Assembly: GCF_027568515.1 (NCBI RefSeq)
Contig: NZ_JANKZF010000001.1
Location: 186,001 to 250,000, forward strand
Length of the DNA stretch: 64,000 bases
Origin: Arthrobacter sp. HY1533
GTDB taxonomy: Bacteria; Actinomycetota; Actinomycetes; Actinomycetales; Micrococcaceae
Direction: 5' to 3'
Within the stretch, counting starts at the first letter, position 1. The number at the start of each line of letters is the position of its first letter. A model generated the notes under the pieces. The model was not told the DNA's origin, did not search any database, and was given only the letters and a program-made list of their open reading frames with translations. Positions 52,325-60,429 of this stretch are shown here, piece by piece. The position numbers and the translations under genes were made by a program.

Positions 52325-52852
52325 TCACCCGTTGGCCGGGGTCAGGGAGGGCTCGGTGGGTTCGGTCACGGAGGTGTCGCGTTCCCAGCCCTCGTTTTCC
52401 AGCTTGATGTGGGCGATGGCCACGGCGTTGGCGTTGGCGTCCAGGTCAGGCAGGGCCTGGTACTCGGACACCCAGCAGCGGTGGATGTTGTAGGCGAGCA
52501 CCTTCTGGCCGGCCTCGTTGAAGACTTCCAGGATGATGTCCTTGCGGAAATCCTTCAGCGACACCTCGGCCCCGAGCCCGGTGCCAAAGTCCCACACCTT
52601 GGACGCCCACGCCTCAAAGTCGGTGTCGTGGGTGACTCCGCGCTCAATGGTGATGGCGTCAAATTCGGTGCGGCCCGGGGATTTCCGGCTCGAGGACGGG
52701 TCCCCGCCTTCGCGGTGCTTGACCACTTCCGTGGTCCGCTTCAACCCACCCACCTTGCTGACTCCGGCCACGTAGTGGCCGTCCCACTTGATGCGGAACT
52801 TGAAGTTCTTGTACGGGTCAAAGCGCTGGGCATTGACACTGAACTGGGCCAT
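52325..52852 (-). CDS. eCIS inner tube protein
   Basis: 175 residues. NFKFRIKWDGHYVAGVSKVGGLKRTTEVV-type start, EFDAITIERGVTHDTDFEAW and DIILEVFNEAGQKVLAYNI are the gp19-like tube signature (Pvc1/Afp1). Only one tube gene is present, whereas Afp and PVC have two or three paralogues. It follows the sheath gene by ten bases. Confidence 0.93.
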   Translation of the reverse strand: MAQFSVNAQRFDPYKNFKFRIKWDGHYVAGVSKVGGLKRTTEVVKHREGGDPSSSRKSPGRTEFDAITIERGVTHDTDFEAWASKVWDFGTGLGAEVSLKDFRKDIILEVFNEAGQKVLAYNIHRCWVSEYQALPDLDANANAVAIAHIKLENEGWERDTSVTEPTEPSLTPANG

Positions 52853-52862
52853 GGCGTCCTCC

Positions 52863-54764
52863 TCAGGCCTGGACCGCGCCGGCGATTTGCTGGAGCGAAA
52901 TGATGACGAATTCGGCCGGCTTGAGCGGGGCAAAGCCCACCAGGATGTTCACCACGCCGGCGTTGATGTCGTTCTGCGTGGTGGTCTCGGCGTCGCACTT
53001 CACAAAGTAGGCGTCCTTGGGTGTGGAGCCCTGGAAGGCGCCTTGCCGGAACAGGTCGTGCATGAACGCGCCCACGTTGAGCCGGACCTGCGCCCACAGC
53101 GGTTCGTCATTGGGTTCGAACACCACCCACTGCGTTCCGCGGAACAGGCTCTCCTCGATGAACAGCGCCGTCCGGCGCACCGGCAGGTACTTCCATTCCG
53201 AGGCCAGCTGGTCGTTGCCTTCCAGGGTGCGGGCACCCCAGGCCACGGTCCCGGCTGCCGGGAAGGTGCGCAGGCAGTTCACTCCCAGCGGATTCAGGTT
53301 CCCGTTTTCAGGGTCGGTGAGCGGCACTGTCAGCGCCTGTGCCCCGTTGACTGTTGCCTCCAGGCCGGCGGGGGCCTTCCACACGCCCCTGCTGCTGTCG
53401 GTGCGGGCCATGATTCCGGCCATGGCACCGCTGGGCACCAGTTCCCCTGGCCTGTTGTCGCGCAGCGGATCAGGCACAACCATGCGCGGGAAGTACAGCG
53501 CCGCGTAGTTGCTGGTGGTGCCGACGGCGTGGGCGCCCATGCCTGCCACGGCCAGTGCTGCCGTGGTCCACAGGTGCGGGGCGTCAACCAGCAGCACTGC
53601 CCGGCGCGCCTGGCAATAGGCCACGGCATCCGGCACCAGCCCGCCGTAGTCAATGTCGCCGTCGTTGGGGCTGTCGAGGTCGAGGTAGGGCGGGATGCAC
53701 AGCAGGTTGAACAGGTCCGCATTGTCCAGGGCGTACAGGCCCCGCTTTGCGAGCTGCTTTCCCGGGCCGTTGAAATCCTTGGTGGTCAGTGCGCCGCCGT
53801 CGCTTGCCTGGCCCTCGGGTGCCACCCCTGTGTTGGTGGCCGGCAAGGCGGGCTGCGTTGCCGTGGCGGCCACCGCGTTGTCGGCCCAGGGGTCGAACTG
53901 GCCCCTGGCGTTGTCGGGGTTGCTGCTCTCCGGCGGGAGCACTCCCGGCGCGCCCGCCGCGGTGACAAGGGCCGACTCTGCCGCCAGCACCCGGTCCACC
54001 CGGCGGCTACTGCCCGCCTCAATGGACACGTTCAGGAAGGTTTCCACGCTTCCCGTGCTGCCGTCGCGGACCATGAGGTTGAAGACGTTGGGCAGCGTGG
54101 TGTCGGCGTGGGTCACCGGGTCCTGCACGTGCAGCAGGCGCACCCGGGCCCGCAGGCCGTTGGCCCAGGCGCCGGGGGCCTTTGCCGAAAGGAGCAATCC
54201 TCCGAGGGCCAGGGTTGCGTAGTCCAGCTTGGTGGCGGCCAGGGCGGCGGCCACGGCAGCGGCCTGCACCGAGGCAACTGTGGCGCCGGCCGCGGCAACA
54301 GCACCCTTGGCGGCTGTGGCCACTGTCTGCGACAGTGCCTTCTGGTCCGGGTCCGCGTAGCTGTCCGTCTTGGCCTGTGCAGCATCGGCGGCCAGCGCCG
54401 GCGTTGCCCCGGCCACCGCGTTGGCGGTGTCCATGGCCACCTTGCGGGCCGCCGTGGCCCCGCTGCCCGGTGCCTGGCCGTCCGCATCAGGGACGCTGCC
54501 GTGGAACAGCCGGACAACAATGGCGCGGCTGCCCCCGTTGCGGTAGAAGTCCCGGACCGCATAGCCCAGGGAACTCTGCAGCCACAAACCTCCGAACATG
54601 CGTTCGAAGTCGGAGTAGCTGTTGATGGTCACTGGTGCGTCCGCCGGCCCGCGGGCCGCCCTGCCAATGAAGGCGGTGATGGACGTTGCCACTCCGGTGA
54701 TGGTGTGGACGCCGCTGTCGACCTCGGTGACATAGACGCCCGGATAACTTGTTGACACTGGCAT
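52863..54764 (-). CDS. eCIS contractile sheath protein
   Basis: 633 residues, first structural gene of the operon. N-terminus TSYPGVYVTEVDSGVHTITG and TSITAFIGRAARGP; C-terminus IEESLFRGTQWVVFEPNDEP, MHDLFRQGAFQGSTPKDAYF and a closing PAEFVIISLQQIAG. These are the sheath hallmarks; the N- and C-terminal arms form the contractile mesh. An Ala-rich insertion (about 130-200) is specific to this type. Single sheath gene. GGTGGGGG precedes ATG 54764. Confidence 0.93.
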   Translation of the reverse strand: MPVSTSYPGVYVTEVDSGVHTITGVATSITAFIGRAARGPADAPVTINSYSDFERMFGGLWLQSSLGYAVRDFYRNGGSRAIVVRLFHGSVPDADGQAPGSGATAARKVAMDTANAVAGATPALAADAAQAKTDSYADPDQKALSQTVATAAKGAVAAAGATVASVQAAAVAAALAATKLDYATLALGGLLLSAKAPGAWANGLRARVRLLHVQDPVTHADTTLPNVFNLMVRDGSTGSVETFLNVSIEAGSSRRVDRVLAAESALVTAAGAPGVLPPESSNPDNARGQFDPWADNAVAATATQPALPATNTGVAPEGQASDGGALTTKDFNGPGKQLAKRGLYALDNADLFNLLCIPPYLDLDSPNDGDIDYGGLVPDAVAYCQARRAVLLVDAPHLWTTAALAVAGMGAHAVGTTSNYAALYFPRMVVPDPLRDNRPGELVPSGAMAGIMARTDSSRGVWKAPAGLEATVNGAQALTVPLTDPENGNLNPLGVNCLRTFPAAGTVAWGARTLEGNDQLASEWKYLPVRRTALFIEESLFRGTQWVVFEPNDEPLWAQVRLNVGAFMHDLFRQGAFQGSTPKDAYFVKCDAETTTQNDINAGVVNILVGFAPLKPAEFVIISLQQIAGAVQA

Positions 54765-54984
54765 GAGAACCCCCACCAGGACTGGAGCTGTGAAATTTTT
54801 GGGCGCTAGACGACAGCCCATTCCCCGGGCCGCCGTAGCGGTGAAAATCGGTCACGCAAACTGTTCAATCCAAAGAATGCGCTCGGAATGGATGCCCTGT
54901 CAACAACCACTTTCGCCGGGCAAAAACCCCAAAAGATTGCCTTTGCGGCATGGAAATGGCGCCCCCGGAACCGCCATCCGGCAG
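54765..54984 (-). promoter_or_regulatory. eCIS operon promoter region
   Basis: The 220 bases between the AraC gene and the sheath gene contain a consensus -35 TTGACA (54903-54898, minus strand). The expected -10 position (about 54880-54874) reads CATTCT, a poor match. A good -35 with a poor -10 is compatible with activator dependence, which fits the adjacent AraC-type gene. AT-rich runs near 54920-54935 could mark the end of the regulator transcript. Confidence 0.4.
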
Positions 54985-55806
54985 CTATCCGTGGGAGGAC
55001 GCCAGGGCCGCTGGGCGGGAATCGCCGAGCCTGCCCATGGTGGCAGTGGGCGGCAGGCCGCAGAACGTCTCGAACTCATGGACCAGGTGCATTTGGTCGT
55101 GGTAGCCGGCATTGACAGCAATGTCGAGCCATGATTTTTCCGGGCACCGGACCTTGGCGTCCAGGGCCGCCTGGAACCTGGCCACCCGGGCGAAGCGCTT
55201 GGGGGTGACGCCGAGCTCCCGGATGAAGGACCGCTCCAGCTCGCGCACGCAAACGTTCATGTGCCAGGCCAGGTCCGTGACGGTGATGCGCCCGCCGCAT
55301 TGAGCCAGCAGCGTGGCGGCAACGGAGGCCGCGGTGGGCGCGCGCCAGCACAAATCCAGTTGGCGGAGCAGGAACACCTCCGCCAGCTGGGTTCGCCCGG
55401 CGAAGCTGGGGGTTTCGGCCAGGACGTTCCACAGGGCCGCCAGCGAGCTGCCCAGCACGTCCCGGGAATCGAAGTGGGTCTCCGCCACCTGGCTTGTTGG
55501 CACCCCAAAGAGCGGCCACAAGGCCGTGGGCTCCAGGAAGATCGCGAAGGAATCAATGTCCCCCTCGAACTGCAGGCCCGTGACCGAATACGTGTGCGGG
55601 CCCACCAGCGACATGGGCAGGGATGGCTGGCACAAGCCGTTGGGCAGCTGGACGTTGATGGGGTCGCCGAAGTCAAAGTGGACCACTGTTTCCAGGAAAG
55701 CCGGCATGGGCTGGGACTCAAGGATCCCTGAGAGGGTGCGCTGGGCAAACGCCCGCACGAACGGGCGAAGTGCGCGCGAGGCAGGGGCGGACTGGACACT
55801 GCGCAT
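54985..55806 (-). CDS. AraC family transcriptional regulator at the eCIS/RiPP boundary
   Basis: 273 residues. The C-terminal AraC domain has two helix-turn-helix units: ITVTDLAWHMNVCVRELERSF and SWLDIAVNAGYHDQMHLVHEF, followed by F-C-G-L-P-P. The N-terminal part (HFDFGDPINVQLPNG, LVGPHTYSVTGLQFEGDIDSF) matches DUF6597-type sensor domains. It is upstream of and co-oriented with the eCIS operon, and divergent from the protease/kinase/HopA1/LanC operon. That makes it the obvious candidate regulator of both. Confidence 0.88.
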   Translation of the reverse strand: MRSVQSAPASRALRPFVRAFAQRTLSGILESQPMPAFLETVVHFDFGDPINVQLPNGLCQPSLPMSLVGPHTYSVTGLQFEGDIDSFAIFLEPTALWPLFGVPTSQVAETHFDSRDVLGSSLAALWNVLAETPSFAGRTQLAEVFLLRQLDLCWRAPTAASVAATLLAQCGGRITVTDLAWHMNVCVRELERSFIRELGVTPKRFARVARFQAALDAKVRCPEKSWLDIAVNAGYHDQMHLVHEFETFCGLPPTATMGRLGDSRPAALASSHG

Positions 55807-55893
55807 AGATCCCCGGCCCCTTCCCCCGGCCCACATCGGGACGTCGCATTTCTACTAGGCGACGTAGCCTCCCACAGCAAATGATGTGTGTAA

Positions 55894-55913
55894 GCGAATT
55901 TTGATTGATTCGC
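55894..55913. promoter_or_regulatory. inverted repeat GCGAAT-N8-ATTCGC in the divergent intergenic region
   Basis: Six-base perfect arms separated by TTTGATTG, in the 193-base region between the AraC gene and the protease-like gene. Position and symmetry suggest a regulator site; the protein that binds is unknown. Confidence 0.45.
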
Positions 55914-56002
55914 CCAGGTAATGCAATGCCCCGGGGGAAAAGCTTTTCGGGGACGGACATCCAAACCCATGCGTTGCGGCTTGGAGAAGTTAGGAGCCCA
56001 TG

Positions 56003-57442
56003 ATGTCTGAGGGAAGCGCGCACCAGCAGAAGGCGGCCATCCGCCCCGTCAAGGAGGCAGTGGAGGACAAGCTCCTTAGCACCCCCGGCGTGGTTGGCGT
56101 CGACATTGGTGAGAAGGTCAGCGGCGGCAAGCCCACCGGGGAGATGAGCATCGTTGTCTACGTGGAGGCCAAGAAGAAGAAGTCCGCCCTGGATGCCAAG
56201 GACGTGGTTCCGCCCGTGGTGGACGGGGTCAAGACCGACGTCCAGCAGATGGTCATCGAACTGCAGCCGGCCATGGTCCACCTCGAGGCCGGCCTCCAGG
56301 TGGACGCCACCAGCTACACCACCTTGCACGGCGGCATCAGCATGGGCCCCTCACGCAGCGTGTTCCTGTCGCCGCCGGACGTTCCGGCCCCTGGCAACTA
56401 CGTGTTTGTCGGAACCCTCGGTGCCATGGTGCGGGACCGTGCAAGCGGCGCCACCATGGCGTTGACCAACTTCCACGTTGCCTGTGTGGACAGTGGCTGG
56501 GCCGTGGGCAACAGGATGGTCCAGCCGGGGCGTGTGGACGGGGGCAGCCCGGCCACCCAGGAATTCGGTGCGTTGACGCGTGCCCAGCTGACGGAGAACA
56601 CCGACGGCGCCGTTGTCACGGTCGATTCCGCCAAGGCCTGGGACTACACCGTTGAGGGCATCGGCGACGTGGCCGGCACGGCCGTGGCCACCACGGGCAT
56701 GGCCGTGCAGAAGCGCGGCCGGACCACGGAGCACACCTTCGGCAATGTCGCCTCGACTGACGCCACCATCACCATTGACTATGGAGACGGCATTGGCAGC
56801 AGGACGCTGCGGCACCAGATCCGCATCGCCACCGACACGGCGCAGTCCGCCCGCTTCTCCGACCACGGGGATTCCGGGTCCACGGTGCTGGACATGAACC
56901 GCAACGTTGTGGGCCTGCTGTTCGCAGGTTCCTCCGACGGCTCCACCACATTTGCCAACCCGATCGCAGCGGCCCTGAACGAGCTCGGCGTCGACCTGCT
57001 GGTGCGCCCGGCAGTGGTGGTGACACGGCCCATCGTCTCGTGCCTGAACACCCGCCTGACCATCTGTGAGCTGACCCGGCCGGCCACCTGCTACGTACAG
57101 ACGCGCACGGCCATCTGCACCCTGACCCGGCCCGTTGTCTGCGACGTGGTGACCCGCCCCGCGGTGTGCAACATCGTCACGCGCGCCATCTCCTGCCCCG
57201 CCACCCGCATCCCGGTGTGCGTGACGGTCACCCGCCCGTTGTGCAACGTCCTGACGCGCGGTGGCTGCCCGGGAGACTGGGAGATCCCCGGGGAGGTCAT
57301 CAACCCGGGGCCGCGCGGGGATTCCGGCTGGACGGGCTCGCAGTACGACACCGACTCCTTCGACACGGACCCGTCCTACATTGCCGGCTACCTTGCGGCC
57401 CTGGAGGAAATCGCAACCCTTGAACAAGAGGGTGAAAGCTGA
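56003..57442 (+). CDS. trypsin-like protein with C-terminal Thr-Arg...Cys repeats (predicted lanthionine substrate)
   Basis: 479 residues without signal peptide. N-terminal VVGVDIGEKVSGGKPTGEMS and the protease core resemble cytosolic Nal1-like S1 peptidases. Counting from ATG 56000, the catalytic set would be His159 (TNFHVA), Asp202 (ENTDGAVV) and Ser292 (GDSGS). Residues 342-423 form ten repeats T-R-x(2-4)-C, then an acidic tail. ATG 56003 has better spacing from TAGGAG than ATG 56000. The next genes encode a kinase, a HopA1 lyase and LanC, which together could turn these Thr/Cys pairs into methyllanthionine. The link is an inference; the repeats could also form disulfides or a metal-rich solenoid. 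Confidence 0.85.
   Translation: MSEGSAHQQKAAIRPVKEAVEDKLLSTPGVVGVDIGEKVSGGKPTGEMSIVVYVEAKKKKSALDAKDVVPPVVDGVKTDVQQMVIELQPAMVHLEAGLQVDATSYTTLHGGISMGPSRSVFLSPPDVPAPGNYVFVGTLGAMVRDRASGATMALTNFHVACVDSGWAVGNRMVQPGRVDGGSPATQEFGALTRAQLTENTDGAVVTVDSAKAWDYTVEGIGDVAGTAVATTGMAVQKRGRTTEHTFGNVASTDATITIDYGDGIGSRTLRHQIRIATDTAQSARFSDHGDSGSTVLDMNRNVVGLLFAGSSDGSTTFANPIAAALNELGVDLLVRPAVVVTRPIVSCLNTRLTICELTRPATCYVQTRTAICTLTRPVVCDVVTRPAVCNIVTRAISCPATRIPVCVTVTRPLCNVLTRGGCPGDWEIPGEVINPGPRGDSGWTGSQYDTDSFDTDPSYIAGYLAALEEIATLEQEGES
57023..57268 (+). repeat. ten-unit T-R-x(2-4)-C coding repeat, period 8-9 residues
   Basis: Units read TRPIVSC, TRLTIC, TRPATC, TRTAIC, TRPVVC, TRPAVC, TRAISC, TRIPVC, TRPLC and TRGGC, with two or three residues between them. 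Every unit keeps one Thr, one Arg and one Cys. DNA identity between units is moderate, so the pattern is held at protein level. Confidence 0.95.
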
Positions 57443-57465
57443 GCACGGTTGCCGTCCCCGCCCTG

Positions 57466-58377
57466 GTGGCCCGCGCTGTTGAGGCGGGACTGCTGGACGC
57501 AGGCGAGATTCTGGACGGAATCATCGCCGTGTTCCCGCAGTCCCGCAGCAACGTGGTCCACCGGGTGGAGCGGAACGGCGTTCCGGTGGCCTACGTCAAG
57601 CAGCGCGGCGCGTCGTCCTTGCTGGACGGGGACGACGTGGTGCTCAATGAGCGTTCGGTGCTCACCGCCTTGGTGCGACTGGAGTGCATCCCGAGCGCGC
57701 TGCCGGTGGATGGCGGCAATGCCGTCTGGGTGCAGGCCATGCCGGGCAGGCCGCTGGCCGAGATTCCCTGCGGCAGTGCCGCGTTCGACGGCGCCTGCCG
57801 GGGACTGGCGCAATCGCTCGTGCAGCTTCACACCTGGTCCGTGGACGGGCCCGCGGCGGAGCTGCCCCGGGCGGCCGAACCCTGGGCGCTGCGGCCCGGG
57901 AACCTCCCGCCGTCCATGGCGGGCAGCCCGCCCGGGTCGGCGTTCTCCGCAGTCCTGGAGCTGGCCCGCGATCCGGAGGTGCGGGCCGCCCTGGGGCATG
58001 CCGCAGCCGGGTGGACCCGCACAGCCTGGATCCACGGCGACGTCTCGGCGAACAACGTCATCATCCACGGGGACAAGGCTTCCCTGGTGGACTTGGAGGG
58101 CGCCGGGCTGGGCTGCCCCGACTGGGACCTGGCCACGGCGGTGTCCACCCTGCGCGGGCTGGGCGGCACGGGGACGGAATTCCTGACCGAATACTGGCGC
58201 CTGGGCGGCCCGGCACGGCTGGATGACGCCATGCTCACGGTGCGGGCGCTCCAGACAGCCTGGCAGCTGGCGGCCCTCGGCTCCCAGCCGGGGGGCCGGG
58301 CCGCCGACGGCGCCCAACAGCTCGAGGCCGCCCGGAGGCATGCCGCCTCATTCCTGGCCACCCATGGCGGGCGGTGA
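57466..58377 (+). CDS. aminoglycoside-phosphotransferase-like kinase (lanthipeptide kinase candidate)
   Basis: 303 residues from GTG 57466. The catalytic loop IHGDVSANNVIIHGD (HGDxxxxN) and the metal Asp in LVDLEGAG define an APH-type kinase; VAYVKQRG supplies the ATP Lys. APH-like kinases phosphorylate Thr/Ser of precursor peptides in class V lanthipeptide and thioamitide pathways (LxmK, TvaC). GTG 57466 has no Shine-Dalgarno. An in-frame CTG at 57439 (LSTVAVPALVARAV) overlaps the protease stop as CTGA and is preceded by GAGGGTGAAAG, so it could be the true start. Confidence 0.8.
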   Translation: MARAVEAGLLDAGEILDGIIAVFPQSRSNVVHRVERNGVPVAYVKQRGASSLLDGDDVVLNERSVLTALVRLECIPSALPVDGGNAVWVQAMPGRPLAEIPCGSAAFDGACRGLAQSLVQLHTWSVDGPAAELPRAAEPWALRPGNLPPSMAGSPPGSAFSAVLELARDPEVRAALGHAAAGWTRTAWIHGDVSANNVIIHGDKASLVDLEGAGLGCPDWDLATAVSTLRGLGGTGTEFLTEYWRLGGPARLDDAMLTVRALQTAWQLAALGSQPGGRAADGAQQLEAARRHAASFLATHGGR

Positions 58378-59264
58378 CGGTGAACATGTTCAGCCCGGCC
58401 CATGCGAGGTCCCTGTGCGAAGCCAGGGCCATGGGGGTGCCTGCGGTTGCTGCCGGGCAGGACCTTGCGGCATTCCTCTACACCCGGTGGTATGCCGCCC
58501 CCCGGGCCGATGTCCGGCTGGATCCTGCATGGCCTCCCCTGGAGGGAATGCTGCGCCTGGCCCAGCAGGAGGCCCTTGGCTGGCAAGCGGCCACCGCCGT
58601 CGGGCAGGGCGCCGGCGGGGTGGTGGTTGCCCGGGGCGCCGGCGGCCGGGCCAGGGCGCTGCTGCGCGGGGGCTACACGCACGTGGCAGGCAGTGGGCGC
58701 ACGGGCCTGCCCGTCCAGCCGGGTGAGGATGTGGTGGCAGTGCCCCGCTCCGGCGGTGTCACCTCGGAGGGGTGGTGGCGAAGCTGGGGCTGCGGCTGGG
58801 ACCCCCGCACGGCCCCGGAGGGAACCACGCGGGTGTACCTCAGCCCCGCAGTGTGGGAGCTGCCCAGCCTGGTCGGCGCATTGACAGTGGCCTTGGAGGA
58901 ACATGCTGAACCGTGGATGGTCAAGGTTGCCGCCCACGCCGAAAGCCTGGGCCGGCCCGACGCCGTCGTGGTCTACCTGGCGTCCACGGCCGCCTTTGGC
59001 GCCATTGGGGAGTGCGCCACGGGCCGGGTGCAAGACCACGCCGGTCCACCGCTGACGGGGCCGCTCTCCCCCGGCGTTGCGTGGGCCCAGGACCCGGGAG
59101 ATGGCAGAAGCTTTGGCGAGAGCCGGTGCTCCCTCGTGGCAGCGGCCATGCTGCGCAGCCTGGACGGGGACGACCAGTCATTCCTTCGCGCCGCCGCCGA
59201 GGAGTTCACGGCGGCCGGCCTGGATCCCGCGGCACCGCACATGGGAAGGCCCGCCAATGCCTGA
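58374..59264 (+). CDS. HopA1-family protein (phosphothreonine lyase candidate)
   Basis: 296 residues. The second half has the HopA1 pattern: TTRVYLSPAVWELPSLVGALT, PWMVKVAAHAESLGRPDAVVVYL, PLSPGVAWAQDPGDGRSFGES and RCSLVAAAML. HopA1 homologues (TvaD, LxmY) eliminate phosphate from phospho-Thr/Ser to give dehydro residues in RiPP pathways, and in bacterial effectors the fold attacks kinases. The start GTGA overlaps the kinase stop, and the end overlaps the LanC gene by eight bases. The kinase and LanC neighbours favour the RiPP role over an effector role. Confidence 0.8.
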   Translation: MTVNMFSPAHARSLCEARAMGVPAVAAGQDLAAFLYTRWYAAPRADVRLDPAWPPLEGMLRLAQQEALGWQAATAVGQGAGGVVVARGAGGRARALLRGGYTHVAGSGRTGLPVQPGEDVVAVPRSGGVTSEGWWRSWGCGWDPRTAPEGTTRVYLSPAVWELPSLVGALTVALEEHAEPWMVKVAAHAESLGRPDAVVVYLASTAAFGAIGECATGRVQDHAGPPLTGPLSPGVAWAQDPGDGRSFGESRCSLVAAAMLRSLDGDDQSFLRAAAEEFTAAGLDPAAPHMGRPANA

Positions 59265-60429
59265 AGATCCTGCCCTGCCCCTGCTCCGCAAAACCCTGGA
59301 GCGGTGCCTTGACGCCATCACCGCAACCGCATTGACGGCAGGAGACCGTGCCGGCTGGCCCAGCTGGGAGCTCGACGCCGGCGGAGAGCCCGTGTGCATG
59401 GTGGGTGGGCGCCCCAGCCTGTACGACGGCGACGCAGGCATGGCTTGGGCGCTCGCCGCCCTGGCCCGGGCCACGGACCGGGAGGACCTGGCCGGGCTTG
59501 CCACGCGGGCAGCGCACAGCATGCTCCACGCAGATGAACCGGGGCTGCTGTCCGGGCAGGCCGGAATCGCCTTGGCGCACCATGCAGCCGGCCAGGCCCC
59601 GGGGCAGCTCCCGGACCCGTCAGTCTTTCAGGGCGCCGACCTCACGGGTGGGCTTGCCGGCCTGCTCCTGGCCCAGGTCCGCATGGGCCGTTGTGGAACT
59701 TCGACGGTCCAGGCGGTGGACCAACTCGACGAGATGGCCACCGCCACCCCAACGGGTGTCTGCTGGCCCGAATCCAATGCACCGGAGGGAAGGCCGCTGT
59801 GCGGCATGGCCCACGGCAACAGCGGAATTGCGCTGGCCCTCGCCGAGGCGGCTGCGGCCCATCCGCCCTGTGCCGCGAAGGCTGCGGCGCTCGCGGTCCA
59901 GGCGCTGCGTTGGGAATCGGCCTGGTTCAGCCCCATCGAGGGCGGCTGGCCGGACCTGCGCACGGAACCGCCGGCGCATCCGGCGCTGTGGTGCCACGGC
60001 GCGGCCGGAATTGCCGCGGTCCGGCTGCGGCTCCTGCAGCTCCCGGCCGGACTGGGGCTGCCGGCGGACCTCCTTCGGGCCGAGGCCGAGGCGGCCGTGG
60101 CAGCCTGTGGCACCGAATTGCAGCGCGAACTTGGCAGTGGCGGTGTGCCTGGCGGGCTGACCCTGTGCCACGGCCTGGGCGGGCCGCTGGAGGCACTCGT
60201 GCTCGCCAGTGAAACATGGCAAGTCCGGGCCCACCTGGACGCGGCGCGCCAGCTGGCCGCTGCCGCCGTCGACATGCTCGACGACGACCCCCTGGCCTGG
60301 CCGGCCGGGGTCAGGGCTCCCGGCAGCACGGGCCTGTTCGTCGGCGTTGCAGGGGCGGCACTGGTGCTGGCCAGGCTGCTCGACCCCGGCAGGCTCGCCA
60401 GCCCGGCCCTGCTGCTGGGGCGGCCCTAG
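59257..60429 (+). CDS. LanC-like lanthionine cyclase
   Basis: 390 residues. Repeated alpha-barrel motifs: SLYDGDAGMAWALAALA, GLLSGQAGIALAH, LCGMAHGNSGIALAL (His186), ALWCHGAAGIAAVRL (Cys246-His247) and LTLCHGLGGPLEALVL (Cys304-His305), then STGLFVGVAGAALVL. Cys246, Cys304 and His305 are the three zinc ligands that activate substrate Cys thiols in LanC. It would close thioether rings on dehydrated Thr/Ser. Last gene of the operon; its TAG shares bases with the stop of the convergent reductase gene (palindrome CTAG). Confidence 0.9.
   Translation: MPEDPALPLLRKTLERCLDAITATALTAGDRAGWPSWELDAGGEPVCMVGGRPSLYDGDAGMAWALAALARATDREDLAGLATRAAHSMLHADEPGLLSGQAGIALAHHAAGQAPGQLPDPSVFQGADLTGGLAGLLLAQVRMGRCGTSTVQAVDQLDEMATATPTGVCWPESNAPEGRPLCGMAHGNSGIALALAEAAAAHPPCAAKAAALAVQALRWESAWFSPIEGGWPDLRTEPPAHPALWCHGAAGIAAVRLRLLQLPAGLGLPADLLRAEAEAAVAACGTELQRELGSGGVPGGLTLCHGLGGPLEALVLASETWQVRAHLDAARQLAAAAVDMLDDDPLAWPAGVRAPGSTGLFVGVAGAALVLARLLDPGRLASPALLLGRP

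Noticed and set aside
58374-59264. HopA1 protein as an injected effector of the eCIS
   Set aside because: Its overlap with the kinase and LanC genes and the repeated use of this trio in RiPP pathways make a biosynthetic role more likely; the effector role stays a lesser alternative.
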